Shown here: positions 7,701 to 17,208 of the stretch, piece by piece
Position numbering within the stretch: the stretch's first letter is position 1
Layout: the number at the start of each line of letters is the position of its first letter
Assembly (NCBI GenBank): GCA_964489245.1
Contig: CAZAXU010000021.1
Location: forward strand, 1 to 39,726
From: CAZAXU01 sp964489245
GTDB taxonomy: Bacteria; Bacteroidota; Bacteroidia; Flavobacteriales; Flavobacteriaceae
Length of the DNA stretch: 39,726 bases
Reading direction: 5' to 3'
Notes under the pieces: generated by a model
Seen by the model: the letters and a program-made list of their open reading frames with translations, nothing else
Databases searched by the model: none
Told to the model about the DNA's origin: nothing
Position numbers and translations under genes: made by a program

Positions 7701-8678
7701 AAAGGAAAGAAATTCACATTGAAAATGCTGAATGCTACACAAGATTTTGAGCATTTAACACAAGGCACTTGGACTACAGACAAGAAAACCAATGAGTTGA
7801 TTTCTGAATTGGTTAATAATTACAAAATCAGACTAAATCAACTTAAAGGAAATCTAAGAAGAGAAAAATTTGCAATATCTGTCGGAGATGAACTTCCTGC
7901 CGGAATCTTGAAATTGGCAAAAGTTTATATCGTTCAAAAAAGAAAGCTGAAAGTTGGAGATAAGATGGCGGGACGTCACGGGAACAAGGGTATTGTTGCT
8001 AAAATTGTTCGCCGTGAAGATATGCCTTTTCTCGAAGATGGGACGCCTGTTGATATTGTATTGAACCCGTTGGGTGTGCCCTCACGGATGAATATTGGAC
8101 AAATTTATGAAACTGTCCTGGGTTGGGCAGGTCTAAAATTAGGTAAAAAATACGCTACACCTATTTTTGACGGAGCATCAGAAGAAGATATTGTACGGAT
8201 CACCGAAGAAGCCAAAATTCCTCAATTTGGAGAAACCTATCTATATGATGGAGGAACAGGAGAACGTTTTGATCAACCCGCAACTGTTGGAGTGATTTAT
8301 ATGCTGAAACTGGGACATATGGTTGATGATAAAATGCATGCACGTTCAATTGGTCCATATTCATTGATTACACAACAACCTTTGGGTGGTAAAGCGCAAT
8401 TCGGAGGACAACGTTTGGGAGAAATGGAAGTTTGGGCACTGGAAGCTTATGGCGCATCACATACATTGCGAGAAATGTTAACCGTGAAATCTGATGATGT
8501 CATTGGTAGAGCAAAAACTTATGAAGCAATCGTAAAAGGAGACCCGATGCCGGAACCCGGTATTCCGGAATCATTCAACGTATTGTTGCATGAGCTTAAA
8601 GGTCTGGGGCTTGACGTAAGGCTAGAAGACAAAGAAGGAAGAGATGTTTTGGCTGAAAGCAAATCTGAAAACAAATAA
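4794..8678 (+). CDS. rpoB: DNA-directed RNA polymerase subunit beta
   Basis: RpoB is the beta subunit of RNA polymerase, forming half of the catalytic cleft. The 1294-residue protein is of the length usual in this phylum. Family features include the N-terminal [16 protein letters not shown], the rifampicin region [20 protein letters not shown] with LSALGPGG (about 475-505) and the C-terminal switch and clamp region ([35 protein letters not shown]). The residues equivalent to E. coli D516, H526 and S531 are the wild-type D, H and S, so no rifampicin-resistance change is seen in that cluster. No better in-frame start exists near position 4794. The stop is 16 bases before the rpoC start. Confidence 0.99.
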   Translation: [1294 protein letters not shown]

Positions 8679-8694
8679 TACACTCAATTTAGTT

Positions 8695-11600
8695 ATGGCA
8701 AAAAGAAACAATAAATATAAAACTATAAAGTTCGATAAAATTTCTATCGGTTTAGCCTCTCCTGAAAAAATTAAGAGCGCATCTTATGGAGAAGTTTTAA
8801 AACCCGAAACAATTAATTACCGAACACATAAGCCTGAGAGAGACGGTCTGTTCTGTGAAAGAATTTTCGGTCCGATTAAAGACTATGAATGCGCTTGTGG
8901 AAAGTATAAAAGAATACGATACAAAGGTATTGTTTGTGATCGATGTGGCGTTGAGGTAACCGAAAAGAAAGTAAGACGAGAAAGAGTAGGGCATATAGAG
9001 CTTGTGGTTCCGGTTGCTCATATTTGGTATTTTCGTTCACTTCCCAACAAGATAGGCTATCTTTTGGGACTTCCCACAAAAAAATTGGAGATGATTGTTT
9101 ATTATGAAAGATATATAGTTATCAACCCCGGAATAGCAAAAGACGAAGAAGGAAATCCAATTCAACATAAGCAATTTTTGACAGAAGAAGAATATCAGGA
9201 CATCATTGAAAAACTCCCGTCGGATAATCAATATTTGGAAGATTCTGATCCGAATAAATTTGTTGCCAAAATGGGTGGAGAAGCCATTAAAGATTTGTTG
9301 GCTCAAGTCGATTTAGATGAGCTTTCCTATGAATTGAGATACAAAGCCAGTCATGAAACATCTAAACAAAGGAGCACAGAAGCGCTTAAGAGATTGCAAG
9401 TGGTTGAATCTTTCCGTAAATCGCGCGAAAGAAGAGAAAATAAACCGGAATGGATGGTGATGAATATCATTCCTGTTATTCCTCCTGAGCTTCGTCCATT
9501 GGTGCCTTTAGACGGTGGCAGATTTGCAACATCTGATTTGAACGATTTATACAGACGTGTAATCATCAGGAACAATCGTTTGAAAAGATTGATGGATATC
9601 AAAGCACCTGAAGTAATTCTTAGAAACGAAAAAAGAATGCTTCAAGAATCAGTAGATTCACTGTTTGATAATACCAGAAAATCATCTGCCGTAAAAACAG
9701 AATCAAACAGACCCTTGAAATCACTTTCAGACTCTTTGAAAGGAAAGCAAGGACGTTTCAGACAAAATTTGTTAGGAAAAAGGGTGGATTACTCAGCACG
9801 TTCTGTGATTGTGGTCGGACCAAAACTAAAATTGTATGAAGCCGGTATTCCGAAGGGAATGGCAGTGGAACTTTACAAGCCTTTTGTCATCAGAAAATTG
9901 ATTGAAAGAGGAGTTGTCAAAACTGTGAAATCAGCCAAAAAAATTATAGACAGAAAAGACCCGATTGTATGGGATATCTTAGAAAATATATTGAGAGGGC
10001 ACCCAATTTTACTCAACCGTGCCCCTACTTTGCACAGGTTGGGAATTCAAGCTTTTCAACCAAAATTGATTGAAGGGAAAGCCATCCAATTACACCCGTT
10101 GGTTTGTACGGCATTTAATGCGGATTTTGATGGTGATCAAATGGCAGTTCATCTTCCGTTGGGTCCCGAAGCAATTTTAGAATCTCAACTCTTGATGTTG
10201 GCTTCACAAAATATTTTGAATCCTGCAAACGGCTCTCCGGTTACTGTGCCTTCACAAGATATGGTGCTCGGACTATACTATATAACAAAGGTTAGAAAAT
10301 CTAAGCCAAACAAACCTATTAAGGGAGAAGCAATGACTTTTTATTCTCCCGAAGAGGTGAAAATTGCGTTGAATGAAGGAGCACTTGATTTGCATGCATC
10401 TATCAAAGTACAAATTACGGACTTTGACGAAAAAGGAAAAGCCTATGAAAGAATTGTAGATACAACTGCCGGAAGAACTGTATTTAACGAATTAAAACCC
10501 GAGGGAGTTCCTTATATCAACGAAGTATTGACCAAATCTTCTTTAAGAGGAATTATTTCAAGAATTTTGAAAAAAACAGATGTGCCGACAACGGCTAAAT
10601 TCTTAGACGATATTAAAAATTTAGGTTATTATTATGCATTCAAAGGAGGCCTATCTTTCGGACTGAGTAATATTGTGGTACCTGATGAGAAGAAGAAACT
10701 TGTTGAAGAAGCGCAAAAAAAAGTAAACTTCATCAAATCTAATTATAATGAAGGTATTATTTCACAAAAAGAACGCTACAATCAAACGGTTGATGTCTGG
10801 ACAACGGCAAACACAAAATTGACTGATATTTTAATGAAGCAAATCACTGAAGACGCAGATGGATTTAACTCTGTTTATATGATGTTGGATTCCGGAGCAA
10901 GGGGCTCTAAAGATCAGATTCGTCAGTTAATTGGAATGCGTGGTTTGATGGCAAAACCGAAAAAATCAACCGCGGGCGGTGGAGAAGTAATTGAAAATCC
11001 TATTTTATCCAATTTCATGGAAGGACTCTCAATTCAAGAATATTTTATTTCTACTCACGGTGCAAGAAAAGGTTTGGCAGATACGGCTTTGAAAACAGCG
11101 GATGCCGGATATTTGACTAGAAGATTAGTTGATGTATCTCAAGATGTGGTTGTTAATGAAGAAGATTGTGGAACACTTAGAGGAATTGAAGTAAGAGCGT
11201 TAAAGAAAAATAATGAAGAAGTTGAATCTTTAGGAGAGAGAATTCTAGGTCGTGTGGCGTTGAATGATATTTATCATCCTCAGACCAACAAATTGATTAT
11301 CAGTGCAGGAGAAGAATTTACGGAAGCCATTGTAGCAAAAATCAAAGCATCACCGATAGAATCCGTTGAAGTAAGATCTCCGTTAACTTGTGAAGCAAAA
11401 AAAGGCATCTGTGCAAAATGCTATGGCCGTAATTTAGCAACCGGAGATATGGTAGAAAAAGGAGAAGCTGTTGGTGTGGTTGCTGCGCAATCCATTGGAG
11501 AACCCGGAACACAGCTGACTTTGAGAACTTTCCATCAAGGAGGGGTTGCCGGAAACATTTCAGAACAATCCAGTATCAAATCTAAATTCGACGGCATTCT

Positions 11601-12999
11601 TGAAATTGATGAACTGAAAACGGTTCAGTCAAAAGATTCTGAAGGAAATCCTATTGAGATTGTGATTTCAAGAACATCTGAAGTAAAAATTATAGGAAAC
11701 AAAACCGGCAATGTATTAAGTGTGAATCCGCTTCCGTATGGTTCAAGACTATATGTGAAATCCGGAAGCAAAGTGAAAAAAAATGTGCTTATTGCCGATT
11801 GGGATCCTTGGAACGCAGTGATTATTTCTGAATTTGGAGGAAAAGTTCAATATGAAAATTTGGTTCAGGGAGTGACCTATCAAATTGAAAAAGATGAACA
11901 AACCAACTTGGAAGAATTGGTTATTTCGGAAAGTAAGAATAAAAAATTAATACCGACATTGAAAGTGTTGGATAAAAAAGGAGAAATCTTGCGTTCATAT
12001 AATCTTCCTGTAGGCGCACGTGTGATGGTGAAAGACGGCGAAAAAATAAGCGTCGGCGGTAGTTTGGTAAAAATTCCGCGTTCATCCGTAAGGGCAGGTG
12101 ATATCACAGGCGGTTTGCCGAGAGTTACAGAACTTTTTGAAGCTAGAAATCCTTCTAATCCTGCCGTAGTTTCCGAAGTGGATGGAATTGTTTCTTTTGG
12201 AAAAATTAAGCGTGGAAATCGTGAGATAATCATCACGACTAAAACCGGAGACGTCAAAAAATATTTAATCAAACTTTCCAATCAAATTTTGGTTCAAGAA
12301 AATGACTTTGTCAAAGCCGGAACAGCCTTATCTGACGGAGCCATCACACCAAATGATATTTTGAAAATCAAAGGTCCTTCTGCAGTGCAACAATATTTGG
12401 TCAATGAAGTTCAAGAAGTGTATCGTTTGCAAGGTGTAAAAATCAACGATAAACATTTTGAAGTGGTTATTAGACAAATGATGCAGAAAGTAATGATTGA
12501 AGAATCGGGAGATACAGTGTTTTTGAAAGGACACTTGGTACAAAAACATGATTTCATTGAAGAGAATGACAAGATATTCTCTATGAAAGTGGTTGAAGAT
12601 GTAGGAGATTCTGATAATCTTAAAGCGGGACAGATTGTTTCACCAAGACAGTTGAGAGAAGAAAATTCCGTTTTGAGACGCCAAGATAAAAAATTGGTAA
12701 CCGCAAGAGATGCGGTTCCTGCAACGGCATCTCCTGTTCTGCAAGGTATCACCAGAGCATCACTTCAGACCAAGTCGTTCATTTCTGCAGCATCGTTCCA
12801 AGAAACAACGAAGGTGTTGAATGAGGCGGCAATACAAGGAAAAGAAGACACTTTGGAAGGATTGAAAGAAAATGTAATCATGGGTAAGAAAATTCCTGCC
12901 GGAACAGGCTTGCGTGAATATGAAAAATTAATCGTTAATGCGAGAGGAGAAGTCGATGAAATGATTATTGAAAAATTACAAAATGACATAATCGAATAA
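8695..12999 (+). CDS. rpoC: DNA-directed RNA polymerase subunit beta'
   Basis: RpoC is the largest RNA polymerase subunit and holds the catalytic magnesium. The frame is open from 8644, but that stretch overlaps rpoB. The ATG at 8695 gives the normal N terminus MAKRNNKYKTIKFDKISIGL and a protein of 1434 residues. Visible are the N-terminal zinc-binding segment CACGKYKR...CDRCG, the catalytic loop NADFDGDQMAVH (about residue 475), and the second zinc site made of CGTLRG, CEAKKGICAKCYG. The trigger-loop region contains GEPGTQLTLRTFHQGG. The DUF3467 gene follows after 10 bases. Confidence 0.99.
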   Translation: MAKRNNKYKTIKFDKISIGLASPEKIKSASYGEVLKPETINYRTHKPERDGLFCERIFGPIKDYECACGKYKRIRYKGIVCDRCGVEVTEKKVRRERVGHIELVVPVAHIWYFRSLPNKIGYLLGLPTKKLEMIVYYERYIVINPGIAKDEEGNPIQHKQFLTEEEYQDIIEKLPSDNQYLEDSDPNKFVAKMGGEAIKDLLAQVDLDELSYELRYKASHETSKQRSTEALKRLQVVESFRKSRERRENKPEWMVMNIIPVIPPELRPLVPLDGGRFATSDLNDLYRRVIIRNNRLKRLMDIKAPEVILRNEKRMLQESVDSLFDNTRKSSAVKTESNRPLKSLSDSLKGKQGRFRQNLLGKRVDYSARSVIVVGPKLKLYEAGIPKGMAVELYKPFVIRKLIERGVVKTVKSAKKIIDRKDPIVWDILENILRGHPILLNRAPTLHRLGIQAFQPKLIEGKAIQLHPLVCTAFNADFDGDQMAVHLPLGPEAILESQLLMLASQNILNPANGSPVTVPSQDMVLGLYYITKVRKSKPNKPIKGEAMTFYSPEEVKIALNEGALDLHASIKVQITDFDEKGKAYERIVDTTAGRTVFNELKPEGVPYINEVLTKSSLRGIISRILKKTDVPTTAKFLDDIKNLGYYYAFKGGLSFGLSNIVVPDEKKKLVEEAQKKVNFIKSNYNEGIISQKERYNQTVDVWTTANTKLTDILMKQITEDADGFNSVYMMLDSGARGSKDQIRQLIGMRGLMAKPKKSTAGGGEVIENPILSNFMEGLSIQEYFISTHGARKGLADTALKTADAGYLTRRLVDVSQDVVVNEEDCGTLRGIEVRALKKNNEEVESLGERILGRVALNDIYHPQTNKLIISAGEEFTEAIVAKIKASPIESVEVRSPLTCEAKKGICAKCYGRNLATGDMVEKGEAVGVVAAQSIGEPGTQLTLRTFHQGGVAGNISEQSSIKSKFDGILEIDELKTVQSKDSEGNPIEIVISRTSEVKIIGNKTGNVLSVNPLPYGSRLYVKSGSKVKKNVLIADWDPWNAVIISEFGGKVQYENLVQGVTYQIEKDEQTNLEELVISESKNKKLIPTLKVLDKKGEILRSYNLPVGARVMVKDGEKISVGGSLVKIPRSSVRAGDITGGLPRVTELFEARNPSNPAVVSEVDGIVSFGKIKRGNREIIITTKTGDVKKYLIKLSNQILVQENDFVKAGTALSDGAITPNDILKIKGPSAVQQYLVNEVQEVYRLQGVKINDKHFEVVIRQMMQKVMIEESGDTVFLKGHLVQKHDFIEENDKIFSMKVVEDVGDSDNLKAGQIVSPRQLREENSVLRRQDKKLVTARDAVPATASPVLQGITRASLQTKSFISAASFQETTKVLNEAAIQGKEDTLEGLKENVIMGKKIPAGTGLREYEKLIVNARGEVDEMIIEKLQNDIIE

Positions 13000-13009
13000 A
13001 TCTATTATC

Positions 13010-13321
13010 ATGAGTGATCAAAATAAACAACAACAAATCAATATTGAACTCACTGAAGAAGTGGCTGAAGGAATTTATGCCAATTTGGCTATTATCAATC
13101 ATTCCGTTTCGGAGTTTATCGTTGATTTTGTGAATATTATGCCCGGCGTTCCTAAGGCAAAAGTGAAGTCAAGAATTATTTTGACCCCACAACATGCCAA
13201 AAGATTGGTGAAAGCGCTCAATGATAATGTGAAACGCTTTGAAAGTGCACATGGAGTGATTAAAGAATACGATCAGCCTACACCGCCGCCGATTAATTTC
13301 GGACCCGCAGGAGAAGCCTGA
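13010..13321 (+). CDS. DUF3467 family protein
   Basis: This 103-residue acidic protein resembles the DUF3467 family, which in Bacteroidota is commonly encoded directly after rpoC. The recognisable core is LTEEVAEGIYANLAIINHSVSEFIVDF and the later segment AKVKSRIILTPQHAKRLVKAL, followed by a disordered Pro-rich tail (about 90-103). There are no membrane segments or catalytic motifs. The biochemical role is not known to me; its position only 10 bases after rpoC and before a strong terminator makes it the last gene of the polymerase operon. Confidence 0.85.
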   Translation: MSDQNKQQQINIELTEEVAEGIYANLAIINHSVSEFIVDFVNIMPGVPKAKVKSRIILTPQHAKRLVKALNDNVKRFESAHGVIKEYDQPTPPPINFGPAGEA

Positions 13322-13329
13322 TAAAAAAC

Positions 13330-13361
13330 AAAAAAGACCGCAATTATTTGCGGTCTTTTTT
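13330..13361 (+). terminator. Strong intrinsic terminator after the rpoBC operon
   Basis: A perfect 14-bp stem (13330-13343 with 13348-13361) has core GACCGCAA/TTGCGGTC, loop TTAT, and a run of six T closing the right arm. The A-run on the left makes it potentially bidirectional. It lies 9 bases after the DUF3467 stop and marks the end of the operon. Confidence 0.93.
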
Positions 13362-13461
13362 GTGTGTAGGTTTTTTTGATGCTAAAAAGTGCAACAGCTT
13401 GAAATAAATGTCGTCTTTTGATAGTTATAAAATAATAATCCTAATATAAAATTCAACTATT

Positions 13462-16434
13462 ATGAAAAAGACATTTTCACTTGTCCCGCTTTTGATTGCC
13501 TTCTTGTTTTTTCAACAATGTAAAACACAATCTGATGTTCACAAAGCAGAGATAAAATCGGTTACGACAGAATCTCAAACTAAAAAGCATACCGATGTAA
13601 ATGGTTATACATATGAAACCGTTGCCAATGACCCAACGGGTTTGAGATTATATACACTATCCAACGGGTTGAAAGTATATCTGAGCCGGAACAAAGATGA
13701 GCCTAAAATTCAAACTTATATTGCCGTGAGAGCGGGTTCTAATTATGACCCTAAAGAAACCACCGGATTGGCACACTATTTAGAACATATGCTGTTCAAG
13801 GGGACAAGTAAGTTTGGCACACAAAACTGGGAAGAAGAAAAAAAATATCTAGCCCGAATTTCAGACTTATTTGAAGCACATAAAAATGAAAAAGACCCAA
13901 TCAAAAAAAAGAATATTTATAAAAAAATTGATAGTGTTTCTTTGATTGCCTCTAAATATGCCATTGCCAATGAATATGACAAAATGTGTAATATCATCGG
14001 AGCAACAGGCACCAATGCGCATACTTGGTATGAAGAAACCGTATATCAGAACAATATTCCGTCAAATGAATTACATAAGTGGTTGGAAATGGAACAAATC
14101 CGATTCAGTGAGTTGGTTTTGCGCTTATTTCATACGGAATTAGAAGCAGTTTATGAAGAGTTTAACAGAGGACAAGACAGCGACTACCGAAAAGTGAATT
14201 TTGCATTGATGGATGCCCTTTTCCCGACACATCCATATGGACAACAAACAACGATTGGGAAGGCAGAACATCTGAAAAATCCGTCGATGATAAATATTCA
14301 TAAATATTTTGACAAGTATTATGTACCCAACAATATGGCAGTGGTTTTGGTAGGAGATTTGGATTTTGATCAAACCATTAAATGGGTAGATGAAACCTTT
14401 GGAAAGATGAAAAATAAACCCGTAGATCATCCAACTCTGCCAAAAGAAAAACCACTTATTCAACCAACTGTAAGAAATGTTTATGGACCTACATCTGAGT
14501 CGGTGACAATTGGATTTCGCAGCAAAGGAGTGGGCAGCGAAGACGAAAAAATGGTTACGATGTCTGATATGATTTTAAACAATAGTGTTGCCGGATTAAT
14601 CGATTTGGATTTGAATCAGAAACAATTGGTGCAATCTGCCGGTTCTTATCCTAGTTTTCAGACAGAATACGGTGTCCATAGTTTCACGGGTAAACCAAAA
14701 GACGGACAAAGTTTGGAAGAAGTGAAAAATTTGATTCTAGCTGAAATTGATAAATTGAAAAGGGGTGAATTTGACGATTGGCTTCCACAAGCCGTGGTTA
14801 ATGATTTGAAACTGACCGAAACAAGAAGAAATCAATATAACTGGTCGGTTGCGTCTAAATATTATAGAGCTTTTATTCATCATCAAGATTGGAAAGACAA
14901 AGTGAATTTTTATGATGAGTTGAGTAAAATCAGTAAACAGGATATTGTCAATTTTGCCAATCGCTTTTATGGCGATAACTATGTGGTTGTTTATAAGCGA
15001 AAAGGAAAGGACAAAAATGTTGTGAAAGTGGAAAATCCCAAAATCACACCGATTCATCTCAATAGAGACAAACAGTCGGCGTATGTGAAAAGTTTTATTG
15101 CCAAGAAATCTCCGGATTTGAAGCCTGTTTTTATTGATTATAAACATAGTATACAAACAACTGAATTGCGAAATGGGACAAAGGTTTCTTATGTAGAAAA
15201 TCGGAAGAACAATCTGTTTGATTTGAATTTCATCTTTGATATGGGAAAAGATCATAATAAGATGCTGCCCATTGCCATTGGATATATCAAATATTTAGGA
15301 ACGAATAAATATACGCCGGAACAGATAAAAAAAGAATTTTATAAACTCGGGGTAGATTATGGCGTGAGTAATGGAGATAGTAGGTCTTATGTCTATATTT
15401 CAGGCTTGAAAAAGAATTTGGAAAAAGGCTTGGCGTTGATTGAAGAATTATGGGACAATGCTGTTCCCAACCAAGAAACCTACGCAAAATATGTGGATAA
15501 AATACTTAAAGAAAGACAAAACAAAAAGATGGAGAAATGGTATTTGCTTTGGAACGGATTGATGGAATATGGCAAACATGGAGAGCAATCGAGTCTGAGA
15601 AATATCTATACGGAAAAAGAATTGAGGAAAATTGACCCGGAAGAATTGGTCAAATTGGTTAAGGATCTAAAAAATTATAAGCAGCAAATATTTTATTATG
15701 GCAAAGATTTAAAATCTGTAGTGCAAGCTTTAGACAGATTGCATAAAGTTCCTAACCATCTGAAAGCTTATCCGGAGCCGGTGAAATATCCGGAGTTAAA
15801 TACCGGAAAAAAAGTATATTTTGTCAATTATGATATGGTGCAATCTGAGATGATTTTCTTGTCGAAAAAAAACAAGTTTGATACAGAAAAATTACCGATT
15901 TCAAGTTTGTTTAATAATTATTTCGGAACCAGTATGGCATCGGTTGTTTTTCAGGAAATCAGAGAGTCAAAATCCTTGGCTTACAGTGCTTTTGCAATGT
16001 ATCAAAATGCCCCGAAGAAAGATCAATCCAACTATGTTTTTGCCTACATCGGCACACAAGCCAACAAGTTGCCGCAAGCAGTTGATGCAATGAAAGCATT
16101 GATGAAAGAAATGCCTCTAAATCCGAAAAGTTTTGAGTCTGCAAAAAAATCAGCTTTAAAAAAGATTGCTGCCGAGCGAATTACAAAATCAAGAATATTT
16201 TGGAATTATCTCAGACTGAAAGATCGCGGAATTGATTATGATATCCGCAGAGATATTTATCAAAAAATACAACAAATGAGTCTAAATGACTTGAACAATT
16301 TTTTCAATCAAAATATCAAGGGAAGCGATTACACGATTTTAGTTGTCGGAAATAAAAAAGATATGAATATGAAAGCTTTGAAAAAGTTGGGAGAGGTGAA
16401 AGAGCTCGATATTGACTATTTATTGAATTACTAA
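13462..16434 (+). CDS. M16 family zinc metallopeptidase, lipoprotein
   Basis: This 990-residue peptidase of the insulinase/pitrilysin (M16) superfamily contains two M16 halves. The N-terminal half has the inverted zinc motif HYLEH (105-109), with E226 in TELEAVYEEF as likely third zinc ligand, separated by an insertion of about 45 charged residues. The C-terminal half (from about 560) lacks HxxEH and would be the non-catalytic partner domain. The N terminus is a hydrophobic signal ending FFQQC (Cys20), a relaxed Bacteroidota lipobox, so the enzyme is probably anchored in the cell envelope and degrades peptides there. It stands alone between the rpoBC terminator and a palindromic repeat. Substrate is unknown. 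Confidence 0.93.
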   Translation: MKKTFSLVPLLIAFLFFQQCKTQSDVHKAEIKSVTTESQTKKHTDVNGYTYETVANDPTGLRLYTLSNGLKVYLSRNKDEPKIQTYIAVRAGSNYDPKETTGLAHYLEHMLFKGTSKFGTQNWEEEKKYLARISDLFEAHKNEKDPIKKKNIYKKIDSVSLIASKYAIANEYDKMCNIIGATGTNAHTWYEETVYQNNIPSNELHKWLEMEQIRFSELVLRLFHTELEAVYEEFNRGQDSDYRKVNFALMDALFPTHPYGQQTTIGKAEHLKNPSMINIHKYFDKYYVPNNMAVVLVGDLDFDQTIKWVDETFGKMKNKPVDHPTLPKEKPLIQPTVRNVYGPTSESVTIGFRSKGVGSEDEKMVTMSDMILNNSVAGLIDLDLNQKQLVQSAGSYPSFQTEYGVHSFTGKPKDGQSLEEVKNLILAEIDKLKRGEFDDWLPQAVVNDLKLTETRRNQYNWSVASKYYRAFIHHQDWKDKVNFYDELSKISKQDIVNFANRFYGDNYVVVYKRKGKDKNVVKVENPKITPIHLNRDKQSAYVKSFIAKKSPDLKPVFIDYKHSIQTTELRNGTKVSYVENRKNNLFDLNFIFDMGKDHNKMLPIAIGYIKYLGTNKYTPEQIKKEFYKLGVDYGVSNGDSRSYVYISGLKKNLEKGLALIEELWDNAVPNQETYAKYVDKILKERQNKKMEKWYLLWNGLMEYGKHGEQSSLRNIYTEKELRKIDPEELVKLVKDLKNYKQQIFYYGKDLKSVVQALDRLHKVPNHLKAYPEPVKYPELNTGKKVYFVNYDMVQSEMIFLSKKNKFDTEKLPISSLFNNYFGTSMASVVFQEIRESKSLAYSAFAMYQNAPKKDQSNYVFAYIGTQANKLPQAVDAMKALMKEMPLNPKSFESAKKSALKKIAAERITKSRIFWNYLRLKDRGIDYDIRRDIYQKIQQMSLNDLNNFFNQNIKGSDYTILVVGNKKDMNMKALKKLGEVKELDIDYLLNY

Positions 16435-16457
16435 GTTTTTTTAATACCTGCAAAACA

Positions 16458-16597
16458 ACAACAAGGCTGTTTCAAAAGATAACATATACTGTCACAGCGA
16501 TAAGGAACAAAGAAGCAATTTTCTGATATTTAGTAATATAAATTTACAGATTCCTTCGCTTTGCTCGGAATGACGACTTTTGAGACAGCCTTGTTGT
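16458..16597. repeat. Palindromic MITE-like intergenic element
   Basis: Terminal inverted repeats of 21 bases (16458-16478 and 16577-16597) match at 20 positions; the left arm reads ACAACAAGGCTGTTTCAAAA plus G. Just inside the right arm is a segment ATTCCTTCGCTTTGCTCGGA (16550-16569), which I recognise as a motif often dispersed between genes in Bacteroidota genomes. The 140-base element holds no reading frame and lies between two converging genes, 23 bases after the M16 stop and ending at the iorB stop. It could form one long hairpin in RNA and so stop transcription from both sides. Confidence 0.75.
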
Positions 16598-16598
16598 A

Positions 16599-17180
16599 TT
16601 AGCTCAGTTTTAATCCGGCTTCTTTTCCGTAGTTATAAGCATCAATATTCATTTGAACAATGCGTTCTCCTTTACGTTGGAATAGGTTGGAGATTACTTT
16701 TTTTATCAATTCGTCTTCAAAAGGCAACAAGTCTGCCACCGCGCCAATCATCACGATGTTGGCAGCTCTAAAATTTCCGGCTTTTTTTGCCAGTGTACGC
16801 GCATCTATAATACGATGATTCGGAAAAGATGCAATTTGTCTTTGCAATTCATCCTTATCGGGATAATTTGAGATGTTTTTAAACGGATTGATGTCTGTAA
16901 CCAAATATCCTTCCGTGTGGAGATAGGGCAAATATCTGAGCAATTCCATTGGTTCTATCGATAAGATTAAATCGGCTTTTCCTGCAGGAATCAGATCTGA
17001 ATATACGGGTTGGTCAGAGATACGGACATGTGCTTGCACAGCACCTCCGCGTTGGCTCATGCCATGAACTTCAGATTGTTTGACATTGTATCCGCTTTCA
17101 AGAGCGGCCGTGTCTAAAACGGCAGAAATGGTTAAAATTCCTTGTCCGCCTACGCCTGATATGATAATATCTTTTTTCAT
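16599..17180 (-). CDS. iorB: Indolepyruvate:ferredoxin oxidoreductase subunit beta
   Basis: IorB is the gamma-type subunit of the aryl-pyruvate:ferredoxin oxidoreductase, which converts indolepyruvate or phenylpyruvate plus CoA to the arylacetyl-CoA, CO2 and reduced ferredoxin. The 193-residue product starts MKKDIIISGVGGQGILT, with the glycine-rich GVGGQG motif typical of this domain, and continues with HGMSQRGGAVQAHVRIS. A longer frame reaches 17228 but begins with TTG inside iorA; the ATG at 17180 matches the family start and leaves 28 bases after the iorA stop. It is cotranscribed with iorA. Confidence 0.93.
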   Translation of the reverse strand: MKKDIIISGVGGQGILTISAVLDTAALESGYNVKQSEVHGMSQRGGAVQAHVRISDQPVYSDLIPAGKADLILSIEPMELLRYLPYLHTEGYLVTDINPFKNISNYPDKDELQRQIASFPNHRIIDARTLAKKAGNFRAANIVMIGAVADLLPFEDELIKKVISNLFQRKGERIVQMNIDAYNYGKEAGLKLS

Positions 17181-17208
17181 TTTTTTCCGGTTTTTTGTTT
17201 TAGACTTT

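Noticed and set aside
14737..15255. 172-residue minus-strand frame inside the M16 gene
   Set aside because: It is antisense to a well-supported peptidase and shows no motif.
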